Assembly: GCA_963932145.1 (NCBI GenBank)
Contig: OZ010611.1
Coordinates: 56,429,292-56,493,291, forward strand
Direction: 5' to 3'
DNA: 64,000 bases
DNA from: Acanthosepion lycidas
Taxonomy: Eukaryota; Mollusca; Cephalopoda; Sepiida; Sepiidae
In this document: positions 1-7,330 of the stretch, one piece after another
Layout: every line of letters starts with the position of its first letter
Numbering within the stretch: the first letter of the stretch is position 1
Made by a program: the position numbers and the translations under genes
Notes under the pieces: model-generated
Databases searched by the model: none
Seen by the model: the letters and a program-made list of their open reading frames with translations, nothing else
Told to the model about the DNA's origin: nothing

Positions 1-536
1 TTACCTTTTTCTTCTATATTTAACATTATGTAGAGGCAAAGCCTCCCTCTAAATCTTCCTTGAAATTATTTTTCATTCTAATTCATAGAAATGGAGTAGC
101 GTGCAATGGTGTCGTCTCATACAACTGTGAGTTAGAAGAAAAATTTTGTGGGCACAAACTGGGTGATCATTGTCTTATTCTCTTCTGTTTGTGCCTTGTA
201 TTTACCTTTTTCTTCTATATTTAACATTATGTAGAGTCCAGGCCCCCGCCTGACTCTGGCTTGAAATTATTTTTCATTCTATTTCAAAGAAATGGAGTAG
301 CATGCAATGATGTTGTCTCATACAACAGTGACTTAGTAGAAAAATTTTGTGTGTACAAAATTGTTGATCATTGTCTTATTCTCTTCTGTTTGTGCCTTGC
401 ATTTACCTTTTTCTTCTATATTTAACTTTATGTAGAGGCTAGGCCCCCCTCTAAATCTGTCTTGAAATTATTTTTCATTCTAATTCATAGAAATGTTGTA
501 GAGTGCAATGGTGTCGTCTCATACTACTATGAGTTA
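1..536 (+). repeat. 200-bp satellite, left arm (about 2.7 diverged units)
   Basis: Three successive copies of the landmark TATTTAACATTATGTAGAG or close variants lie about 200 bp apart, in the same orientation as the main array to the right. The units differ from the bulk consensus at many places, for example a longer T run before GTGGGCACAAA and GTTGATCATTG for GGTGATCAGTG. The last recognisable satellite bases are GAGTTA at 531-536, where foreign sequence begins. No gene is seen here. Confidence 0.95.
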
Positions 537-724
537 TGTCGCGATCGCCATTAGCCGCTCCTGAGAAAGACGGCCTTGACCTTCACAACTCCTGATCTCG
601 CAGATTTAAGTCGAGCAACCTGCGAATAACCAGACGACTAGTTCAATATCGTTGATGCCAAACCGTACCTCGTGAGCATCGGATTATGCAGGGTTTTGTC
701 AAACATCGGACAACAATTGTATTA

Positions 725-775
725 ATTTAATATCTACTGTTTTCTACTCCCTCTAGCCGGGGAGTTAATATCTGG
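725..775 (+). other. U2 snRNA-like stem-loop segment in 5' leader
   Basis: The sequence TTTAATATCT (726-735 region) is followed by a hairpin with arms ACTCCC (746-751) and GGGAGT (760-765) around a loop with CTAGCC, then TTAATAT. U2 snRNA has the same order: TTTAATATCTGATA, then a stem-loop of the form TCCTCTATCCGAGGA, then an AT-rich ATATTAAA. The match is partial and recalled from memory, so homology is tentative. It gains weight because an exact U2 match is present at the 3' end of the same element. Confidence 0.35.
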
Positions 776-804
776 TCGGACCTGCTGGGCCATTTGTTTT
801 TTAC

Positions 805-874
805 CTTGGATTACCTTTGGACAATTTTTGCATTTTTATCTTGGATTACCATTGGACAAGTGTTTTTATCAATC
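805..874 (+). repeat. Two tandem copies of a 35-bp direct repeat
   Basis: CTTGGATTACC starts at 805 and again at 840, each followed by a TTGGACAA-like and T-rich tail. The copies are imperfect (CTTTGGACAA versus ATTGGACAA). The duplication ends just before the ORF1 start codon at 880. It looks like a small internal duplication in the LINE leader. Confidence 0.75.
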
Positions 875-879
875 AGACA

Positions 880-1491
880 ATGTCTGACACAAGGTCATTA
901 AAAAAGGATCCGCCGGAAGGGCCGAAAAATATCGGTAAGGTAAGTAACTCAAGGAAAAAGAGTCCAGTGCCCACCTCAGTTCTTACTCACAACGGAAAAC
1001 CTCATCCTACAAATACGACCCTACCTCCTGAAATGGAGAACGAAAACCAGTTGCCTCCCCAAGAGGCATCCAACTTTGACCAAATGACTCATCCTGAAGA
1101 GTCAACCAAAGCCGACCCTCCGCTTTCTAATAAGGCAACCGACTCAAACCAGCTGACTAATAAAGATGCACTGACAGAGGAATCACCCTGTGGCTGGAAG
1201 ACCCCACCCACCTGCATTTTCAATTTAAAGGATTTCCTGGAGAAGGCCGAAAATTATGCCCATCTCATTACAGATGGCGGCTTGGTGGTGGAGCCCCAGG
1301 GTTTGGAGAAATACCTGGAAAGAACTGTGTCCGTGTTTGTGGTCGACAAGCGTTTACGTAAGATTTGCCGATCCACAAAAGACCACATTTTCAAGGCTCT
1401 GACGTCGTTTGGATTTTTGCCACAGCAAATTATCCGAGGTGCTGGAGCCTTTATGTGGGATGTACTGCTGCCCACACCCGAAGTGGGTTAA
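880..1491 (+). pseudogene. LINE ORF1 (gag-like) N-terminal fragment, truncated by internal deletion
   Basis: The open frame reaches back to a TTG at 817, but the first ATG is at 880 (MSDTRS), which I take as the start; it yields about 203 residues. Residues 1 to about 105 are low-complexity and rich in Pro, Ser, Thr, Asn and Lys, as expected of a disordered N-terminus. From about residue 110 the sequence looks folded (FNLKDFLEKAENYAH onward) and ends with GAGAFMWDVLLPTPE, the kind of beta-strand pattern seen in RRM-like gag domains of Tx1-group ORF1 proteins; that assignment is inferred. No CCHC zinc knuckles follow, which full ORF1 proteins of this group usually have. The frame runs into a stop at 1489-1491, and the DNA immediately after it encodes the middle of the ORF2 endonuclease, so the C-terminal part has been deleted. 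In an intact element it would bind element RNA. Confidence 0.6.
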
Positions 1492-2084
1492 GATCGGGCT
1501 CTTACAACCCAGACGTGAAACCATTTCGTGATTTTATCGACAGGTCTGATCTCGTCGATAAGTTTCGGAACGAACACCCCGGGCAATTAACGTGGACTTG
1601 GACAAATAGGGGCGGCCCGGATTCGGTAGTTCGCACGAGCTACATCGACCGGGTTTTAGTTAGGAGAGTCGACGTAGGGCTCTTAGAGTGTCCAAGTTTT
1701 CATTCGATAGTTTACTCGGATCATCGACTCGTCCGGGTGCGGGTTAACTTAGATAAGCCTAAACCTAGAATGAATAGTTACTGGAAGTTTAACACGTCAT
1801 TGCTCGACGTGAAGGACTTCCGTGATCAGTTACTGATAACCATTCAGAGGGAATTGACGGGGAGTGTGCTTGGGAATAAGTGGTGGGGACACCTTAAGTC
1901 AGTCATCAGGTCGTTTGCAGCTGATTATAGTCGTCGGCTCAATAGAGATAGATTAGCAGCGCAAACGGCAGCTGAATCTAGATTAATGGGTGCCATCCAG
2001 TCGGGAGATAGTGAGGAAGTAGCAGTAGGTAGGGCCGAGTTGGCCTCCTCGCATATCAAGAAGGACAAAAGCTCTGGTAGTTAG
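1492..2084 (+). pseudogene. ORF2 fragment: C-terminal part of AP-type endonuclease and linker
   Basis: The frame encodes LRSGSYNPDVKPFRDFID, then FRNEHPGQLTWTWTNRGG, YIDRVLV and SDHR (1716-1727). This is the order at the C-terminal end of an APE-type LINE endonuclease: the W-T-W/N-x-G strand, the x-I-D-R segment and the catalytic S-D-H. The N-terminal part, with the early Asn/Glu metal ligands and the GDFN motif, is absent, so it could not cut DNA. The protein continues as a charged helical linker (residues like WWGHLKSVIRSFAADYSRRLNRDR). This frame stops at 2082-2084. An apparent one-base shift near 2065-2071 moves the homologous reading (KALVVRARLKKM) to the next frame. The upstream edge is a deletion junction with ORF1 near 1480-1500. 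Confidence 0.75.
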
Positions 2085-2381
2085 GGCTAGGTTGAAGAAA
2101 ATGTCTGCCGAGGCGACGAACATGGCTGCAGAACTCAGGCAAGAGGAGTTGCGCAGCGCGTCAGATCGGTACTTTCCAAGCGTCACATCGCCGGACGACT
2201 ACAAACGAAGGCATCTGCGAGGCTTTTCGATCTTATTTCCGCGACCTTTTTACTAGGGAGCCCGGTCTGAGCCCCGCCAATTTCGACGCATATTTAGCCG
2301 ACTTTCCACGTCTCGGGACGGGGGAAGCGGACTTGTGCGAGGGGGCCGTCACCGAGGAGGAAATCTGGGAGGCTTTGAAAC
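2068..2381 (+). pseudogene. ORF2 linker between endonuclease and RT, broken by frameshifts
   Basis: The coding signal crosses two frames. From 2068 it reads KALVVRARLKKMSAEAT and then AAELRQEELRSASDRYF, to about 2190. It then shifts, and from about 2219 reads EAFRSYFRDLFTREPG and continues to EEEIWEALKQ at 2383. Phrases like FRDLFTREP and EEEIWEAL are typical of the segment before the RT fingers in L1/Tx1-type ORF2 proteins. A third shift at about 2381-2384 leads into the RT frame (KTPCIDGLPYE). At that point a few residues usually present before the K-S-P-G-x-D-G motif seem to be missing, so a small out-of-frame deletion is likely. Confidence 0.65.
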
Positions 2382-4466
2382 AAGACTCCGTGTATAGACG
2401 GTCTTCCCTACGAGTTGTACTTGAGGCTGTCGCCCGTTTTTGTTCCGCTGCTGGCACTGATGTTCAACCACTGGTTGAGGAACGGGACGATACCCCGACG
2501 CTTCACCAGGGGTGTCATCAAGTTGTTACGCAAGAGCAAAAGCGGAGGGGATGGGATAGGTAATTTCCGCCCTTTGACTATGCTGAATGTAGAGTTGAAG
2601 ATTTTGGCGAAGGTCTTGGCCAACCGTTTGCAGCTTGTCCTCGATTGTCTGATAGGTCCCGAACAGACATGCGCTGTGAGTGGGAGGACTATCCAGGACA
2701 ACCTTCATATGGTTCGCCAGATCATAGAAAAAGTCGACGGTGAAACCGCGCTGATCAATTTGGATCAGTCCAAGGCATTCGATAGGGTTGACCATCGTTT
2801 TCTCGAGGCTGTTCTCGCCTCTGCCGAGTTCGGGTGCCAATTTCGATCCTGGATACGTCTCCTGTACAGGTCCCCTGGGGCACTGGCGGAAGTGAACGGG
2901 GTGAGGTCGGTGCCTTTCACCTTGTCTCGATCGATTCGTCAAGGTTGTCCGCTTTCGCCTATGCTATATGTTCTTGCTTTGGAACCCTTCCTTCGCAAGC
3001 TAAAGGCGAATCCGGTCCTTCGCGGAATTTCTTTACCTGGTGCCAACAAATCGGCCAAGTGTTCAGCCTATGCTGACGACGTGTCTGTTTTCGTTAAGAA
3101 CACCGCCGAAATTCACGAAGTCAGCAAAGAAGTTTGCAGGTATGAGATGGTGGCGGGGGCCAAAATCAATTGCGATAAGTCTGTCGGCTTGCGGTTGGGT
3201 GATTGGGAGGGTGTTCCTCTCCCCGGTCCCTTCGGCTGGACGGACGGGCCCGTTAAGATACTCGGTGTCTGGTTCGGGCCCGGTCTTCAGCTAGACACCA
3301 ACTGGTCGGAGGTTCGGAAGAAGGTCGAGGAAGCAGTTCGCCTGTGGACTCGAAGGAATCTTTCTTTGAAGGGGAGGGCGGAAGTGTGCATTACGCACAT
3401 CTACCCGATCCTCCTCTACCGTCTTTCGGTTCTTCCACTCCCGTCTACCGAACTAGACAATTTCGTTAAAGAGCTTTTCAATTTCCTTTGGAGAGGAAAA
3501 GCTCATTTGGTAAATCGCAGGGTCTGCTGCCTCCATCCTGCCGAAGGCGGTCTGGGAATGCCAAGCGCCGAGACACGTCAGCACATACTCCGCTTGAATT
3601 TCCTAGAACGGATGTGTACGCCAAAGGACGATGAGGGCGAATTCTGGAAGGAAGACGCTCGTCAAGCTTTTCCATCCCTGGAAAGTGTGCATTCCGACGA
3701 GGTGGAGGCTCACCGCTCAACTGATGGTGAATGCCTCTTTTACAAGGAATGTAGGAAAGCGCTGTGCTGCCTCCTTGGGGTAAAAGAACACCATTCTGAC
3801 ACACGGGATTTGTTACGGAAGGCTTTATATCGGGTAATTGTGAGGGGAAAGGCCAAGGACAAGCTCCCGAGCGAGCTGGGCCTTACGAACGGGGAGTTTA
3901 GCTCCGTCTCGCCTTGGGCGCCCGGGTTGAAATGTCTCAATAACGACGAGGCATCCCTCACCTGGCTGGTGTTGCGAGGGGCTCTCTGGGTCGGCAAAAA
4001 GCTCCGCGCAGCGGGTTTGGCGGTTACAGCCAAATGTGTTCGCTGTGGTGACTGTGAGGAGTCAATCGAACATGCCTTCTTTCACTGCGACGTTGTGCAA
4101 CCTTTGTGCAGGCTGATTGAAGGCTACATGGTTCGCGTCTTGGACGGAAAGTTTTTTGCCCTGGAAGCCAGTTCCGTTTGTGCCAACGTGGTTCCGTCAA
4201 TGTCGAGGGATCAGCACTATGTGCTCTTGTGTCTGCTCGGCATTATGCGAATTGTAGTGTGGACGACTAGACAGAAGGAGTTTCACGCGGGTGAGAAAAT
4301 TTCCTCCTTGCAACTGGTCTCTTTCTTTAGGCATCAGCTTAAGGTTAAGATCAGGGCGGAGAGGGTGCGTCTCTCCACGTCGAAATTCGGCAAAAGGTGG
4401 GTGAAAGTTTCACGCTTGGTGAGAGTGAGCGTTGCTGACCTCGAGTGGTTGTTGGATGCAACTTAG
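2382..4466 (+). CDS. LINE ORF2 reverse transcriptase domain and C-terminal region, open frame without its own start
   Basis: The uninterrupted frame gives about 694 residues ending at TAG 4464-4466. Counting residue 1 at codon 2415, the RT motifs are FRPLTMLN, motif A LDQSKAFDRVDH (first Asp 117, catalytic Asp 123), motif B RQGCPLSP (175-182), and motif C YADD (219-222). A WRGK (359-362) and GGLGMP (378-383) thumb region follows, as in Tx1/L1-type elements. A C-X2-C-X8-H-X4-C zinc motif lies at 541-558. The family copies element RNA at a nicked target (target-primed reverse transcription). LANRLQ, SGRTIQDN and INLDQSKAFDRVDH point to the Tx1 group rather than Jockey, CR1 or RTE; this is by eye. 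There is no RNase H domain. The codon at 2415 is TTG inside the protein, not a real start: homology runs on upstream (KTPCIDGLPYE) and is then lost by frameshift. The element copy is therefore dead, although the RT core looks intact. Confidence 0.9.
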   Translation, partial: KTPCIDGLPYELYLRLSPVFVPLLALMFNHWLRNGTIPRRFTRGVIKLLRKSKSGGDGIGNFRPLTMLNVELKILAKVLANRLQLVLDCLIGPEQTCAVSGRTIQDNLHMVRQIIEKVDGETALINLDQSKAFDRVDHRFLEAVLASAEFGCQFRSWIRLLYRSPGALAEVNGVRSVPFTLSRSIRQGCPLSPMLYVLALEPFLRKLKANPVLRGISLPGANKSAKCSAYADDVSVFVKNTAEIHEVSKEVCRYEMVAGAKINCDKSVGLRLGDWEGVPLPGPFGWTDGPVKILGVWFGPGLQLDTNWSEVRKKVEEAVRLWTRRNLSLKGRAEVCITHIYPILLYRLSVLPLPSTELDNFVKELFNFLWRGKAHLVNRRVCCLHPAEGGLGMPSAETRQHILRLNFLERMCTPKDDEGEFWKEDARQAFPSLESVHSDEVEAHRSTDGECLFYKECRKALCCLLGVKEHHSDTRDLLRKALYRVIVRGKAKDKLPSELGLTNGEFSSVSPWAPGLKCLNNDEASLTWLVLRGALWVGKKLRAAGLAVTAKCVRCGDCEESIEHAFFHCDVVQPLCRLIEGYMVRVLDGKFFALEASSVCANVVPSMSRDQHYVLLCLLGIMRIVVWTTRQKEFHAGEKISSLQLVSFFRHQLKVKIRAERVRLSTSKFGKRWVKVSRLVRVSVADLEWLLDAT

Positions 4467-5060
4467 GCAAGAGGATTTTGGGACTCGAACCGAAACATCA
4501 GTTATCCCGGGACATTTAAGGTAAGATAGGACTTTTTCTTTTTCAGTTTTCGACTTCTCAGGGCTAAATATTTTCCTTTCAACATAGCTAGTGCATGCAA
4601 GTACATAAGTCCCGCTTTTTTGTCCTCCTTTTAGTTATTTGTCTCCACCCCACTCGACTTTAGGTGACAGATTTCTCTTTTCTCTGGATTTGTTTCAACC
4701 CAGTTAATCGAGATTTCAGCCACATTTTTGGAAGGGTCCTACTACTAATATTGTTTTGTTTAGTTTCTTTTACAAACATGTTTTTCATTGTATATAATCA
4801 TTGGGTTTATCTTTTTCCCGATCCCTCGATAATTGTAAAAATAAAAACTTCATGATAGGTCTTTGCATAGCGAAAATGTGGTATTTTGGTGATTGTGGTG
4901 TGATTGTAATGAGTAAAAGCGTTGTTATGGTGAAAGGAATATTGGGTCAAAGATTGAGACTAGTTAGTTTTGAGATAGGACTAGAGAAGACCAATCTTTT
5001 CCCCACCCCCATTTTTACCCCTCGTGGCACATTTGTACCATTTTGGTAAATAAAATTTTG
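4467..5060 (+). other. LINE 3' UTR
   Basis: About 590 bp of non-coding sequence follows the ORF2 stop. It is AT-rich and T-rich on this strand. The short open frames in it have no recognisable content. An AATAAA at 5049-5054 lies just before the presumed 3' end, and the next bases (5061 on) match U2 snRNA, so I place the end of the element at about 5059-5060. There is no poly(A) tail. Confidence 0.6.
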
Positions 5061-5094
5061 GATCAAAGTGTAGTATCTGTGCTTTGTGATCATC
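5061..5094 (+). other. U2 snRNA-derived motif at LINE 3' junction (copy 1)
   Basis: The 20 bases GATCAAAGTGTAGTATCTGT (5061-5080) equal, from memory, the U2 snRNA segment with the branch-site-recognition GTAGTA, in the form with three A found in Drosophila and C. elegans. After that the match weakens: GCTTTGTGATCA compared with U2 TTCTTATCA can be aligned with one mismatch and a 4-base insertion. It sits directly after the 3' UTR and AATAAA of the LINE. It is either flanking target DNA or a target-like 3' terminal sequence carried by the element. A complete U2 gene is not present. Confidence 0.75.
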
Positions 5095-5331
5095 CGGGCT
5101 GGCTTCTGTCGAACTCTCTAATGCAGAGAGGAACTCGGAGGAAGCTTTGCCGAAGTGCAAGGTTTCCTTCGGGGAGGTAGACAGGACCTGAACCCGTCAA
5201 GGCTGGTTCAAAGGTCATATATTTGGCCGAGCCTACGGGCTCGCGGGCTACCCACATTAAACCGGCCTTGTGCCACATTTAATCCTCGTGGGTGGATTAA
5301 TAAATACCAAGGTGCTCGGCACGGGGGCCTG
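5081..5331 (+). other. Intervening segment with two UNCG-tetraloop hairpins
   Basis: This stretch, with GC content clearly higher than the 3' UTR, lies between the two U2-like motifs. It contains two possible RNA hairpins: CC-TTCG-GG with a weak extended stem (5163-5176), and CGAGCC-TACG-GGCTCG (5228-5243), a six-pair stem with a C(UACG)G loop. An AATAAA lies at 5299-5304, 28 bp before the second U2-like motif. No protein or tRNA is recognised. It could be a small non-autonomous element or 3'-end remnant sharing the U2-type target, which is inferred from the repeated junction only. Confidence 0.4.
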
Positions 5332-5392
5332 GATCAAAGTGTAGTACGCTGCCTTTGTGAGCTTCCGGTGCTTTGTCGAGAGTGTTACTCTT
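5332..5392 (+). other. Diverged second copy of U2-like junction
   Basis: GATCAAAGTGTAGTA (5332-5346) repeats the first 15 bases of the motif at 5061. Similarity continues past the U2 match: CTTTGTGA, TCCGG and TGTCGA occur in the same order in both copies, with substitutions and small gaps. The two are thus a 271-bp-spaced duplication and not independent chance matches. Confidence 0.65.
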
Positions 5393-5400
5393 CGGAGCGA

Positions 5401-6047
5401 TCCCGTCTCCGCGATCGATCCGCCCTGGAAGACGTATCACCTCTCTGACCGGCTTCGCCAAGTGATACACTTTGGCGCGATCCCGTTTCCGCGGTCGATC
5501 CCCCCTGTGAAGTCTATCACTATTCTGCCTTGGCCCTGTTTAGGGACTCCGTCTTCGCCAAGTGATACATTTTGGTGCGATCCCGTTTCCGCGGTCGATC
5601 CGCACTGTGAAGTCTATCACTATTCTGCCTTGGCCCTGTTTAGGGACTCCGTCTTCGCCAAGGGATACACTTTGGCGCGATCCCGTTTCCGCGGTCGATC
5701 CGCCCTGTGAAGTCTATCACTATTCTGCCTTGGCCCTGTTTAGGGACTCCGTCTTCGCCAAGTGATACATTTTGGTGCGATCCCGTTTCCGCGGTCGATC
5801 CGCACTGTGAAGTCTATCACTGTTCTGACTTGGCCCTGTTTAGGGACTCCGTCTTCGCCAAGGGATACACTTTGGCGCGATCCCGTTTCCGCGGTCGATC
5901 CGCCCAGTAAAGTTGTATCACTGTTCTGATTTGGCCCTGTTTAGGGACTCCGTCTTCGCCAAGGGATACACTTTGGCGCGATCCCGTTTCCGCGGTCGAT
6001 CCGCCCAGTAAAGTTGTATCACTGTTCTGATTGGCCCTGTTTAGGGA
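5401..6047 (+). repeat. GC-rich 100-bp tandem repeat (about 6.5 units)
   Basis: The landmark TCCCGTTTCCGCGGTCGATC starts at 5481, 5581, 5681, 5781, 5881 and 5982. A shorter, diverged first unit (80 bp) starts at 5401 with TCCCGTCTCCGCGATCGATC. Units share CCGCGG, CGATC, a small CCCT-GTTT-AGGG hairpin and CGTCTTCGCCAAG. From 5481 to 5880 two unit types alternate: one has TTTGGCGCGA with AAGGGATACAC or AGTGATACAC, the other TTTGGTGCGA with AGTGATACAT. The effective repeat there is a 200-bp dimer. The last two units share a variant, CCCAGTAAAGTTGTATCAC. Open frames on both strands here are repeat translations. The array may be a LINE-associated tail or promoter-like monomers; function unknown. 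Confidence 0.9.
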
Positions 6048-6309
6048 CACCGATCAACCTAGTGCTGTTCCCGTATATTCTCCCATCCGGCAGTCGACCA
6101 GCTACATCCGTCTCGCCGATAAACTCTACATTCGTTTTTACCAATACGATCGAAGGCAGCTACCACTAAACAAAACCAGTCATACCGGACCCGACACCAA
6201 CTTGAACACATTTCTTCAGAGTACACTCTTGTACAATTGGCATTATTAAAATCGACATTATTGTTTCATAAACCTTCGCCTTTGTCCCCTCATTGTCTTG
6301 GCTGTTCAC
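6048..6309 (+). other. Unassigned right end of the insertion
   Basis: About 260 bp of unique-looking sequence lies between the minisatellite and the satellite. No coding, RNA or repeat feature is recognised. From about 6281 (TTTGTCCCCTCATTGTCTTGGCT) it weakly resembles the satellite stretch TTTGTGCCTTGTCTTTAGCT, so the true junction could lie there rather than at 6310. Confidence 0.5.
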
Positions 6310-7330
6310 ATATTTAACATTATGTAAAGGCAATGCACTCCTCTAGATCTGGCTTGAAATTATTTTTTATTCTAATTCATAGAAATGGATTAGCGTGAAA
6401 TGGAGTCGTCCCATACAGCGGTGAGTTAGCAGAAAAATTTTGTGGGCACAAAATGGGAGATCAGTGATTATTCTCTTCGGTTTGTGCCTTGTATTTACCT
6501 TTTTCTTCTATATTTAACATTATGTAGAGGCAAGGCCCCCCTCTAAATCTGGCTTGAAATTATTTTTCCTTCTAATTCATAGAAATGGAGTAACGTGCAA
6601 TGGTTTCCTCTCATACAACTGTGAGTTAATAGAAAAAATGTGTGGGCTCAAGATGGGTGATCAGGGCTGATACTCTTCTGTTTGTGCCCTGTCTTTACCT
6701 TTTTCTTCTATATTTAACATTATGTAGAGGCAAGCCTCCCCCTAAATCTGGCTTGAAAGTATTTTTCATTCTAATTCATAGAAATGGAGTAGCGTGAAAT
6801 GGTGTCATCTCATACAGCTGTGAGTTAGTAGAAAAAATTTGTGGTCTCAAAATGGGTGATCAGTGATTATACTCTTCTGTTTGTGCCCTGTCTTTACCTT
6901 TTTCTTCTATATTTAACAATATGTTGAGGCAAGGACCCCACCTAAATCTGGCTTGAAATTATTTTTCATTCTAATTCATAGAAATGGAGTAGTGTGCAAT
7001 GGTGTCATCTCATACAGTTGTGAGTTAGTAGAAAAAATTTGTGGGTTCAAAATGGGTGATCAGTGTCTTATACTCTTCTGTTTGTGCCCTGACTTTACCT
7101 TTTTCTTCTATATTTAACATTATGTTGAGACAAGGCCCCCCCAATAAATCTGGCTTGAAATTATTTTTAATTCTAATTCATAGAAATGGAGTAGCGTGCA
7201 ATGGTTTCGTCTCATACAACTGTGAGTTAGTAGAAAAAATTTGTGTGCACAAAATGGGGGATCAGTGTCTTATTCTCTTCTGTTTGTGCCTTGTGTTTAC
7301 CTTTTTCTTCTATATTTAACATTATGTAGA
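6310..7330 (+). repeat. Diverged satellite units at the right edge of the insertion
   Basis: About five units here carry more private changes than the units further right: GTAAAGGCAATGCACTCC, AAAATGGGAGATC, GGGTTCAAAATGGG, TTAACAATATGTTGAGG, and an extra A in AGAAAAAATTTGTG. Some variants, such as the four-T AAAATTTTGTGGGCAC and GTGCCTTGTATTTACC, are shared with the left arm (1-536). That fits one original array split by the insertion. Confidence 0.75.

Larger units (their letters stand above)
537..879 (+). other. LINE 5' leader / 5' UTR region
   Basis: This non-coding stretch runs between the satellite edge and the first ORF1 ATG. It contains a U2 snRNA-like hairpin region (about 725-775) and a 35-bp tandem duplication just before ORF1. 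The first 180 bases have no recognised similarity and could be part of the LINE or of an older host flank. No promoter motif was identified with confidence. Confidence 0.5.
537..6309 (+). mobile_element. Composite insertion in satellite: damaged Tx1-like LINE plus GC-rich repeat tail
   Basis: This is the only non-satellite segment in the window, about 5.8 kb. The satellite stops after GAGTTA at 536 and resumes at about 6310 with ATATTTAACATTATG; a weak resemblance to the unit from about 6281 makes the right edge uncertain by some 30 bp. It carries, left to right, a leader, an ORF1 fragment, an endonuclease fragment, reverse transcriptase, a 3' UTR, U2 snRNA-like motifs, a 100-bp minisatellite and an unassigned end. 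Base composition, near half GC in the coding part, contrasts with the AT-rich satellite. I see no terminal repeats, no poly(A) tail at the right edge and no clear target-site duplication. The LINE itself probably ends near 5060; whether the 5061-6309 part belongs to the same element is unknown. Confidence 0.85.

Noticed and set aside
2415..2563. Separate small genes overlapping the LINE on both strands (for example 2408-2942 minus, 2834-3294 plus, 3478-4033 minus).
   Set aside because: They lie in other frames of the reverse transcriptase and have no recognisable domains.
5206..5217. Pol III B box (GGTTCAAAGGT) that would make 5081-5331 a tRNA-derived SINE.
   Set aside because: Only the first half fits the B-box pattern and no A box is found at the proper distance upstream.
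5061..5250. A functional U2 snRNA gene.
   Set aside because: Only about 20-30 bases match; the U2 5' end, Sm site and 3' stem-loops are absent.
5357..6050. Proteins encoded by the 100-bp repeat on either strand.
   Set aside because: A 100-bp unit translated through gives repeated peptides; no start or domain supports a gene.
537..6309. LTR retrotransposon or DNA transposon.
   Set aside because: No terminal direct or inverted repeats, and no protease, integrase, RNase H or transposase frame; the RT order and endonuclease remnant are those of a non-LTR element.
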